Below, one piece after another: positions 1 to 6,500 of a stretch of DNA of 40,758 bases (position 1 is the stretch's first letter; each line of letters starts with the position of its first letter). The notes beneath the pieces were generated by a model. That model searched no databases. It was not told the DNA's origin and worked only from the letters and a program-made list of their open reading frames with translations. Origin of the DNA: an uncultured Alphaproteobacteria bacterium (GTDB lineage Bacteria > Pseudomonadota > Alphaproteobacteria > Methylaequorales > Methylaequoraceae); NCBI GenBank assembly GCA_902569095.1, contig CACFSX010000007.1, forward strand, positions 1 to 40,758, read 5' to 3'. The translations under genes and the position numbers were made by a program.

Positions 1-275
1 GCTTCCATTGGGTCTCCATTTGGGTTTTCTTGAATAAATGAATTATAACCATTGATTGCTGCATCAGCTAGTAAATCACAAAGCTCTAATGGACAACCAG
101 CATCCATCATAACGTTTTTAGCCACTTCTATTGCTCTAGAAAATGCTTGGGTTTTTTTTAGGCCCTTATCAAGTTCAGATCTATACATTTCCAATGCAAC
201 CTCTCCAGCATACTCTGCCAAGTCTTCCATAGATTTAGAAAAATCCTCACCAACGGGCTGTGCACCCTCTGCCAT
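1..275 (-). CDS. Hypothetical small acidic protein, partial (C-terminus outside window)
   Basis: I do not recognise this protein. An open frame on the minus strand starts at ATG 275-273 and runs off the left edge without a stop, giving the first 91 residues. It begins MAEGAQPVGEDFSKSMEDLA, is acidic and looks mostly helical, with no membrane segment or signal peptide. It has two cysteines, in a CPLELC motif near residues 72-77. An AAGGA ribosome-binding site lies about 8 bases before the ATG, which supports the start. The plus-strand frame over the same bases is a low-quality shadow. It is divergent from the aminotransferase gene across a 159-base intergenic region. Function is unknown. That it is a real gene is an inference from the RBS, clean start and protein-like composition. 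Confidence 0.7.
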   Translation of the reverse strand, partial: MAEGAQPVGEDFSKSMEDLAEYAGEVALEMYRSELDKGLKKTQAFSRAIEVAKNVMMDAGCPLELCDLLADAAINGYNSFIQENPNGDPME

Positions 276-319
276 ACAAAATCCTTAATGATGGTAATAA
301 AATATAATTATTTCTACCG

Positions 320-336
320 TTAAAGTTTAACTTTAA
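320..336. promoter_or_regulatory. Perfect 8-1-8 palindrome in a divergent intergenic region
   Basis: TTAAAGTT, one T, then AACTTTAA is a perfect inverted repeat centred on base 328. It lies between the divergent starts of the acidic hypothetical gene (275) and the aminotransferase gene (435). The position and symmetry fit an operator for a dimeric regulator. In DNA this AT-rich a chance palindrome is possible, so the role is inference only. Confidence 0.3.
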
Positions 337-399
337 AATTTTGTATTACAAATTATTTTGATAAATTTGAAATTTCTGACTTTAGAAATCTAATGTAGT

Positions 400-428
400 T
401 TGCATAAATTAAATAATCTATATATATT
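400..428 (+). promoter_or_regulatory. Candidate sigma-70 promoter of the aminotransferase gene
   Basis: TTGCAT at 400-405 and TATATT at 423-428 are separated by 17 bases. The -10 box ends 6 bases before the ATG at 435, so transcription would start at or next to the start codon. No Shine-Dalgarno sequence is present. Together these suggest a leaderless mRNA. Confidence 0.45.
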
Positions 429-434
429 CTGATT

Positions 435-1604
435 ATGGATGGACTTAATAAATCAATGTATGATATTGGAAGTGATAGCGCTTTCGCTATACTTGCAAGA
501 AGTCAAGAATTAGAAAAAAAGGGTAATTCTGTAATTAATCTTGGCATAGGTCAACCAGATTTTCCCACGCCTCAGAATGTAGTAGAGGCTGCTGTTAAGG
601 CCCTTAGGGACGGACATCATGGATATACGTCATCAAATGGAATTAAGGAATTAAGAACAGCTGTTGCCGATGATTTTTATAATAGAAATAACGTAGAAAT
701 AGATCCTGATAATATATTAATAACACCAGGTGGCAAATCTGTCATTTTCTATACGCTATTAATGTTTGGCGAACCTGGTGCAGAGATAATAACTCCAGAT
801 CCAGGATTTATAGCCTATAAATCTATGATAGATTACACTGGGGCAACAGCTGTTTCTCTTCCACATAGAATGGAAAATGACTTTTCGTTTGATGCAGATG
901 AACTTCTTTCATTGATAAACGACAAAACAAAACTTATAATCTTAAATTCACCTGCAAATCCAACTGGTGGTGTAGTTTCTGAAGTTGAATTAATAAAATT
1001 AGCTGAAGGTCTATTAAAATTTCCAAAAGTTTATGTACTTTCAGACGAAATTTATAGTAGAATCTTGTTTGACAATCACAAACACCTTTCACCGTTAAAG
1101 TTCAAAGAAATAAAAGATAGAGTCATTGTACTAGATGGGTGGTCCAAAACTTATTCTATGACAGGTTGGAGACTTGGTTTTGGAATTTATCCAAAAAGTA
1201 TCTTTAGTTTTGCAGAAAAACTAGCAATTAATTCTCATTCATGTGTAAATTCAGCATCGCAGATTGCTGGAATTGAAGCATTAACTGGAGATCAGACTCA
1301 TGTTGATAAGATGATCAATGAATTCAACAAAAGAAGAGAATTTCTTGTTACTGAATTAAACAAAATTAAAAATGTGGAATGCAAAAAACCTGGAGGGGCT
1401 TTTTACGTATTCCCAAAAATAATTAAAGAAAACATGAATTCAGTTGAAATTTCCAAGTATTTACTGGAAAAAAAATTCATTGCTACTGTACCAGGATCTT
1501 CATTTGGAAAAAATGGTGAGGGGTTTTTGAGAGTTTCTTATGCTAGCACATTAGATAATCTTAAAATATTTATTGATTGTCTCAGAGACTTTATTAATGA
1601 GTAG
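435..1604 (+). CDS. Class I/II PLP-dependent aminotransferase (aspartate aminotransferase-like)
   Basis: A 389-residue fold-type I aminotransferase, full length for the AspB/AAT I subfamily. It would move an amino group between an amino acid and a 2-oxo acid in the cytoplasm using pyridoxal phosphate. Visible motifs in order are the N-terminal INLGIGQPDFPTP stretch (residues 34-46), NSPANPTG (171-178, with the PLP-contacting Asn175), SDEIY (203-207, Asp204 and Tyr207), the Schiff-base lysine in SKTYSMTGWR (Lys238), and FLRVSYA near the end with Arg366 as the likely substrate-carboxylate arginine. No Shine-Dalgarno precedes the ATG and a -10 box lies just upstream, so the mRNA may be leaderless. 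The gene stands alone, 111 bases before glnB. That suggests a role near nitrogen metabolism, but the substrate (Asp, Ala, aromatic or other) cannot be set from sequence. Confidence 0.92.
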   Translation: MDGLNKSMYDIGSDSAFAILARSQELEKKGNSVINLGIGQPDFPTPQNVVEAAVKALRDGHHGYTSSNGIKELRTAVADDFYNRNNVEIDPDNILITPGGKSVIFYTLLMFGEPGAEIITPDPGFIAYKSMIDYTGATAVSLPHRMENDFSFDADELLSLINDKTKLIILNSPANPTGGVVSEVELIKLAEGLLKFPKVYVLSDEIYSRILFDNHKHLSPLKFKEIKDRVIVLDGWSKTYSMTGWRLGFGIYPKSIFSFAEKLAINSHSCVNSASQIAGIEALTGDQTHVDKMINEFNKRREFLVTELNKIKNVECKKPGGAFYVFPKIIKENMNSVEISKYLLEKKFIATVPGSSFGKNGEGFLRVSYASTLDNLKIFIDCLRDFINE

Positions 1605-1634
1605 AAATTAAACTTTTTTATGATTAAAATTTAA

Positions 1635-2054
<420 letters not shown>

Positions 2055-2088
2055 ACCAACTTTATTATAACTAACCATTGGAGGAAAT

Positions 2089-3498
2089 ATGAGCGATATA
2101 TCAAAAGTAATGAAAATGATTAAGGATAAAGAGGTCAAGTTCGTTGATCTTAGGTTCACTGATACAAAAGGCAAATGGCAACATACTGCTCAAACAGTCG
2201 AAACCATTGATGAAAATACTTTCAAAGATGGAATTATGTTCGATGGATCCTCTATTGCAGGTTGGAAAAGTATTGATAAGGCTGATATGATTTTAAAGCC
2301 AGATCCATCAACTGCTGTTATGGATCCTTTTACAGCTCAGCCACAACTTGTTCTTTTTTGTGATGTAATAGAACCAGACGATGGAAAGCCCTACGAATTA
2401 GACCCAAGAAGTACAGGAAAAAAAGCAGAGGAATATTTGAAAGAATCTGGTATTGGTGATACTGCCTTTTTTGGTCCCGAAGCCGAATTTTTTATATTTG
2501 ATGATGTAAAATGGGCAACTAACCAAGAATATACCTTTTACAGCATTGATTCTGAAGAAGGTGCATATAATACTGGAACAGAGATGGAAGGCGGTAATAT
2601 GGGACATAGACCAAAAGATAAGGGTGGGTATTTTCCTGTTCCTCCAGTTGATTCTGCTACAGATATCAGAGCAGAGATGGTATCAACTATGTCAGAAATG
2701 GGCTTAGATATGGAAAAACATCATCACGAAGTAGCACCTTCTCAACACGAATTAGGAATGAAATTCGGACCATTAATCAAAAGCGCCGACGATCTCCAAA
2801 AATATAAATATTGTGTCCATATGGTTGCACAAGCTTACGGAAAAACTGCTACTTTCATGCCCAAGCCAGTCTATAATGACAATGGTTCAGGTATGCATGT
2901 TCACCAATCGGTTTGGAAAGGAAACAAATCTGTTTTTGCAGGAAATGGATATAATGGATTATCAGAGGAGTGTCTTTACTATATTGGTGGAATAATAAAA
3001 CATGCTAAGGCTATCAATGCATTTTCCAACGCGACAACCAATAGCTACAAAAGGCTTATACCGGGTTTTGAAGCGCCTGTATTATTAGCCTATTCATTCA
3101 GAAATAGATCCGCTGCATGCAGAGTTCCTTATGTTAGTAGTCCGAAAGCAGCAAGATTTGAAGTTAGATTTGGTGATGCATCTGGTAACCCTTACTTTAC
3201 ATTTGCATCGATGTTAATGGCTGGTATAGACGGAATTAAAAATAAGATTCATCCTGGTGAAGCTATGGATAAGGATTTATATGCTTTATCTGAGGAAGAA
3301 CTTAAAGGTGTTCCAACAGTGTGCGGAAGCTTACGAGAAGCTCTCGATTCTTTGGATAAAGATAGGGATTTCTTAAAAGCTGGAAATGTTTTTACAGACA
3401 ATTTAATTGATTCATACATTGCCCTAAAAATGGACGAGGTTTTACAATTTGAACACACTCCTCACCCCGTTGAATTTAAAATGTATTATTCTGTATAA
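2089..3498 (+). CDS. glnA: Glutamine synthetase, type I
   Basis: Makes glutamine from glutamate, ammonia and ATP as a dodecamer in the cytoplasm, the main entry of ammonium into biomass. At 469 residues it has the normal GSI length. Visible are FDGSSIAGW (residues 51-59), the metal-binding Glu131 and Glu133 in [18 protein letters not shown] (211-221, Glu214), [10 protein letters not shown] (265-274, with His271), [10 protein letters not shown] (338-347) and EVRFGD (358-363). The adenylylation site is conserved as DLYAL with Tyr398, so this is the covalently regulated GSI-beta type and GlnE would be expected elsewhere. A strong GGAGG at 2080-2084 precedes the ATG. It is cotranscribed with glnB from the sigma-54 promoter. 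Its TAA is separated by one base from the stop of the convergent hydrolase gene. Confidence 0.98.
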   Translation: MSDISKVMKMIKDKEVKFVDLRFTDTKGKWQHTAQTVETIDENTFKDGIMFDGSSIAGWKSIDKADMILKPDPSTAVMDPFTAQPQLVLFCDVIEPDDGKPYELDPRSTGKKAEEYLKESGIGDTAFFGPEAEFFIFDDVKWATNQEYTFYSIDSEEGAYNTGTEMEGGNMGHRPKDKGGYFPVPPVDSATDIRAEMVSTMSEMGLDMEKHHHEVAPSQHELGMKFGPLIKSADDLQKYKYCVHMVAQAYGKTATFMPKPVYNDNGSGMHVHQSVWKGNKSVFAGNGYNGLSEECLYYIGGIIKHAKAINAFSNATTNSYKRLIPGFEAPVLLAYSFRNRSAACRVPYVSSPKAARFEVRFGDASGNPYFTFASMLMAGIDGIKNKIHPGEAMDKDLYALSEEELKGVPTVCGSLREALDSLDKDRDFLKAGNVFTDNLIDSYIALKMDEVLQFEHTPHPVEFKMYYSV

Positions 3499-3499
3499 G

Positions 3500-4051
3500 C
3501 TACTTAATAAGCTTTGATAAACTTTTGAAATGTTCGTTTTTTGAGTCTCTAAGAAGTTCAAACAACATCATTTCAAAAGTGATGACTTGAATACCACAGC
3601 TAATCATTCGTGTGAGTGCTAGATCCTTATCCTTATTTTTTCTGGAGCCAACAGCCTCAAAAATCACAAAAACTTCGTACCCTTTTTCTTTTAAATCAAC
3701 AGCTGTTTGTAAAACACATATATGTGTCTCAATTCCAATCAAAATGACTTGTTTAAGTTTTAACAGTTGACCTGTTTTAATTGATTGCGAAGAAGTTGGA
3801 AAACATGAGAAAGAGGTTTTCTCGAATTTATAAGCTTTATATGATAATAATTTTTCAAGGACTTTATCCACAGTAATACCAAGACCTTTTGGATACTGTT
3901 CGGAGAAGAATATAGGTAAGTTAAGTCTGTAAGAAACTTCTAAGCAATTTAAGATTGAATCTTCCAATTTTTTTGATTCACAGATTTTAGGTAAAAGCTT
4001 TCTTTGAACGTCTATAAGCAGGAGTGAAGAATTAGAAGGATCAATCAGCAT
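3500..4051 (-). CDS. Isochorismatase-like cysteine hydrolase (ISOC2-like)
   Basis: A 183-residue protein of the isochorismatase-like superfamily. The family's catalytic triad is visible: Asp14 in LLLIDVQ, Lys78 in FEKTSFSC and Cys112 in GIETHICVLQT. The segments EQYPKGLG (51-58) and the GIETHICVLQTAVDL region closely resemble the ISOC2/YcaC-related branch, whose physiological substrates are mostly unknown. It is therefore best named by family, and an isochorismate substrate is not implied. Its ATG shares one base with the stop codon of the glutathione peroxidase gene upstream (TAATG), so the two are translationally coupled. The end is one base from the stop of convergent glnA. Confidence 0.85.
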   Translation of the reverse strand: MLIDPSNSSLLLIDVQRKLLPKICESKKLEDSILNCLEVSYRLNLPIFFSEQYPKGLGITVDKVLEKLLSYKAYKFEKTSFSCFPTSSQSIKTGQLLKLKQVILIGIETHICVLQTAVDLKEKGYEVFVIFEAVGSRKNKDKDLALTRMISCGIQVITFEMMLFELLRDSKNEHFKSLSKLIK

Positions 4052-4590
4052 TAGTCATCATATAGAGCCGTCTCTATTTGATTTACTAAACCCTCTGAAG
4101 TTGGACTTGTCATTGATGAAAACCAGTTAATAATTCTACCATCTTTGCCAATAAGGTACTTGTGAAAATTCCATCTAGGTTGACCAATCACTGATACATT
4201 TGACTTTATCCATTTATAAATTGGATGTGCATTATCTCCACGAATTGGTTGTATCGAAGACATTGGGAATTCGACACCAAACCTTATTTCACAAAATTCT
4301 TTAACATCGCTGTCTTTGGACAATTCTTGATTAAAATCATTTGTTGGGACACCTAAAACTACGAGACCATCAGCTCTATATTTTTCATAAATTTTTTGAA
4401 GGCCAGAGTATTGTGGAGTAAATCCGCATTTAGATGCTGTATTAACTAGTAGTACAACTTTGCTTTTATAATCTGAAAGATTTATTGTTTCACCAGAAAT
4501 AGATTCTATTGTAAAATCGTGGAAAACTTTTTCAGAAGAATTAACATTAGACATAAATAAGATAAGAAAAATAAAACTTAATAATTTCAT
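4051..4590 (-). CDS. Glutathione peroxidase family protein, exported
   Basis: A 179-residue thiol peroxidase that would reduce peroxides with glutathione or thioredoxin. The first 18 residues are a hydrophobic signal peptide (MKLLSFIFLILFMSNVNS) without a lipobox cysteine, so the enzyme is probably periplasmic. The active-site block NTASKCGFTPQY contains the catalytic Cys55; selenocysteine is not used. Gln88 (in NDFNQEL) and Trp140-Asn141 (in PRWNFHKYLI) supply the rest of the catalytic tetrad. No Shine-Dalgarno precedes the ATG. A candidate promoter lies within 40 bases and interleaves with that of the divergent lipoprotein gene. It is coupled to the downstream hydrolase gene by a one-base overlap. 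Confidence 0.92.
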   Translation of the reverse strand: MKLLSFIFLILFMSNVNSSEKVFHDFTIESISGETINLSDYKSKVVLLVNTASKCGFTPQYSGLQKIYEKYRADGLVVLGVPTNDFNQELSKDSDVKEFCEIRFGVEFPMSSIQPIRGDNAHPIYKWIKSNVSVIGQPRWNFHKYLIGKDGRIINWFSSMTSPTSEGLVNQIETALYDD

Positions 4591-4599
4591 AATATTAAT

Positions 4600-4628
4600 T
4601 TAATATTAATTATTGAAAATTAAAGCAA
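4600..4628 (-). promoter_or_regulatory. Candidate promoter of the glutathione peroxidase gene
   Basis: Reading the minus strand, TTGCTT (4628-4623) and TATTAA (4605-4600) are spaced by 17 bases, with the -10 box 9 bases before the ATG at 4590. It overlaps the lipoprotein promoter on the other strand. The surrounding bases contain AATATTAATT twice at an 11-base period (4591-4600 and 4602-4611). Confidence 0.35.
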
Positions 4629-4640
4629 AATTTTTATTAT
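4613..4640 (+). promoter_or_regulatory. Candidate sigma-70 promoter of the lipoprotein gene
   Basis: TTGAAA at 4613-4618 and TATTAT at 4635-4640 are spaced by 16 bases. The -10 box ends 5 bases before ATG 4646, placing the transcription start on the start codon and implying a leaderless mRNA. The site physically overlaps the promoter read in the opposite direction for the peroxidase gene. Confidence 0.5.
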
Positions 4641-4645
4641 TAGAT

Positions 4646-5068
4646 ATGAAATTTAAAAAATACTTTGTAAACATATTTTTAATCATTTTTTTAACATCTT
4701 GCATGGGTGAGAGCTTGGTGCCTGTAAAAGGTCCAGAAGGGAGCCCAGATCTTGAACTTAATTTTTCTCAGTTTGATGATATTCCTATCCCAGTGAATTC
4801 AAAACTTCAAAGAGAAGAATCAATAATTATATCAAGAAAGATTGGATGGTCGGGAAGACTAGTTTTTGAAACAACAGAAGACCAAATAGAAGTTTTTGAT
4901 TTTTTTAGAAATGAATTACCAAAATTTGGATGGAAAAAAGTATCTGAAATTAGCTCTGAAAGCAGTTTGCTCAATTATCAAAATAACCAAAGGTTTGCTT
5001 CAATTCAAATATTCGAAAAAACTTTTCTTGGATCTAAAGTTAAGATAACAGTTACAGAAGTTGAATAA
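4646..5068 (+). CDS. Small lipoprotein of unknown function
   Basis: A 140-residue protein starting at ATG 4646. It has a short basic N-terminus, a hydrophobic stretch and a lipobox FLTSC with the acylated Cys at residue 19, so it is a membrane-anchored lipoprotein. An earlier in-frame start at 4613 would add 11 residues but lies inside the -35 box of the candidate promoter. The body has a DIPIPVNSKL segment, then a GWSGRLVFET region and a FFRNELPKFGWKKV region. This pattern recalls conserved alphaproteobacterial lipoproteins without an assigned role. It stands alone, divergent from the peroxidase gene and convergent with the integrase-like gene. I cannot assign a biochemical function. Confidence 0.8.
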   Translation: MKFKKYFVNIFLIIFLTSCMGESLVPVKGPEGSPDLELNFSQFDDIPIPVNSKLQREESIIISRKIGWSGRLVFETTEDQIEVFDFFRNELPKFGWKKVSEISSESSLLNYQNNQRFASIQIFEKTFLGSKVKITVTEVE

Positions 5069-5130
5069 TCTTTTTATGTCAAGAGGACAGTTAAATTGGT
5101 TAAAATTTGGAAACTAACACTCTCCACACT

Positions 5131-6396
5131 TTAAAACATTTTAATTTGATCCATCCAACTTAACTTAACATCGAGCGTCACATCGTTTCTATAAAAAGAT
5201 TCTCTTCTTGCCATTCCTATTAGATCGCAAATAACTGATTCAGGGCAATTTATTGCTTTAAGTCTTTCTATCATTGAATATTTGAAAGAAATTGATGTTT
5301 TACCATTTGTCAAAATTTTCAATTCATTATTTAAATTTTTTTCATATTTAAGTTTTGATAGTTCGATGACATTACAATAATCTTTAAACAATGAGCCTTG
5401 ATTGATACATTTGTAAATTTTTTGAATTTTGTTTAAGGAAATTCCCACTAAAGGTATTGTTCTCCTTTTATAAATATTATTTATGGTTCTTATTGAGTTT
5501 GACCTAATCACAACATATGGATTATATTTATTGAGATCAACATCTTCTGATTCCAAACCAATAATTTCAGCATATGAACATCCCGTGTCAAACATTATAC
5601 CACCCAAACAACTTATGAGTGAATTGTCTTTTAAACAAAATTCTTTAATTCTAATTAATTCCTCGTCAGTAAATTTTTGATAACATTTTTTTTTATTAGA
5701 ATTTGGCCATACAAGACCTGAGAAAGGGTTTTTTTTGTCTACTAAATATTTTTGATACATTGCTGAAAAAAAATTATGTAAATTAGATTGATTTCTTTTT
5801 CCAGTAGAAATTTTATGTAATTTGATAAAATAATTTTTGAAAGAATTTGCATCGTTTATATTATATGAATCAATCGGCTTGTCTCCACATATCTCAAGCA
5901 AAAGGGATAAAGATTTTTTTATTGAATATAATTTTTTCTTATCATTTAAAATATTCTTATCCTGAAGATAATCTTCAATCAGCGTGCTTAAAAAGTTTTC
6001 ATTAGTTGTATCGTTATCCAAAAGAAGTCTTTCAATGGAAATATTTTCGTCATCATTAAGGTTTTTATTCTTTAAAAGATTTATTAAGTCCTTTTTACTA
6101 AAAAATAACTTATTTACCAAATCATCAAAATCGTCAATAAAGCTCAGTGTGTATTTATTTAAATCAAATTCATTATTGCTAAAGAAATTTTTGAAATATT
6201 TGTTCAAATTATTTTCTGCAACTTTAAACATTTTTTTATGCTCTAAAGCTTGAAGTTTTGCTCTTTTAATTGCTGTAGGAACTTTATTTGTTTTCAAAGA
6301 AATCTTAAGAGTTTTTCTTCCTATCAAATTTGAAATTCTGGCAGGAACAGCTCTCTGATACCAATATTGATTTCCATGTTTATATATATATTTCAT
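5131..6396 (-). CDS. Tyrosine recombinase (DUF6538-type) fold protein with degenerate active site
   Basis: A 421-residue protein starting at ATG 6396-6394. Starting further upstream would translate the tRNA. Residues 1-50 (MKYIYKHGNQYWYQRAVPAR...) match the N-terminal domain of DUF6538 phage-type integrases. A core-binding region follows, and a catalytic-domain fold spans residues 240-410. The catalytic positions are mostly changed: the first arginine of TGxR is Ser274 (DTGCSYAEIIGL), the HxxR box reads I369-S-F-K372, the next histidine is Tyr373 and the second box histidine/tryptophan is Met395. Only a possible nucleophile, Tyr402, remains. The frame is nonetheless intact with no stop or frameshift. 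It begins 9 bases after the CCA of tRNA-Leu on the same strand, the usual position of an integrase beside its attachment site, but no other phage or island gene and no duplicated tRNA end is present. It is either a decaying relic or a repurposed DNA-binding protein. Confidence 0.82.
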   Translation of the reverse strand: MKYIYKHGNQYWYQRAVPARISNLIGRKTLKISLKTNKVPTAIKRAKLQALEHKKMFKVAENNLNKYFKNFFSNNEFDLNKYTLSFIDDFDDLVNKLFFSKKDLINLLKNKNLNDDENISIERLLLDNDTTNENFLSTLIEDYLQDKNILNDKKKLYSIKKSLSLLLEICGDKPIDSYNINDANSFKNYFIKLHKISTGKRNQSNLHNFFSAMYQKYLVDKKNPFSGLVWPNSNKKKCYQKFTDEELIRIKEFCLKDNSLISCLGGIMFDTGCSYAEIIGLESEDVDLNKYNPYVVIRSNSIRTINNIYKRRTIPLVGISLNKIQKIYKCINQGSLFKDYCNVIELSKLKYEKNLNNELKILTNGKTSISFKYSMIERLKAINCPESVICDLIGMARRESFYRNDVTLDVKLSWMDQIKMF

Positions 6397-6405
6397 TTTT
6401 TTTAC

Positions 6406-6494
6406 TGGTGCGGTCGAGAAGACTCGAACTTCCACAGGCAATTAAGCCTACAACGACCTCAACGTTGCGCGTCTACCAGTTCCGCCACGACCGC
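6406..6494 (-). tRNA. tRNA-Leu (anticodon GAG)
   Basis: An 89-base tRNA on the minus strand. The 7-bp acceptor stem is GCGGTCG/CGACCGC, followed by an encoded ACCA end. The D-arm region contains CTGGTAGACGC. The anticodon stem CAACG/CGTTG closes the loop TTGAGGT (anticodon GAG, reading CUU/CUC). A long class II variable arm follows, and the T-arm contains GTTCGAGTC. The 5' end is 6 bases after the pccA stop codon, and the integrase-like ATG is 9 bases after the CCA. The tRNA therefore appears to be released from a polycistronic transcript by RNase P and 3' processing, unless a promoter hides in the end of pccA. Confidence 0.97.
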
Positions 6495-6500
6495 ATGAGT

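Noticed and set aside
52-288. Plus-strand open frame of 78 codons at the left edge
   Set aside because: It is antisense to a frame with an RBS and protein-like composition on the minus strand, and its Ser-rich sequence looks like a shadow.
5069-5130. Possible second attachment site matching the tRNA-Leu 3' end
   Set aside because: Only scattered short matches (ctccacac against ttccacag) occur, with no repeat of 12 or more bases. No integrated element is bounded here.
5131-6396. Active integrative element or prophage
   Set aside because: No excisionase, cargo, phage or conjugation gene is nearby, and the integrase lacks its catalytic residues.
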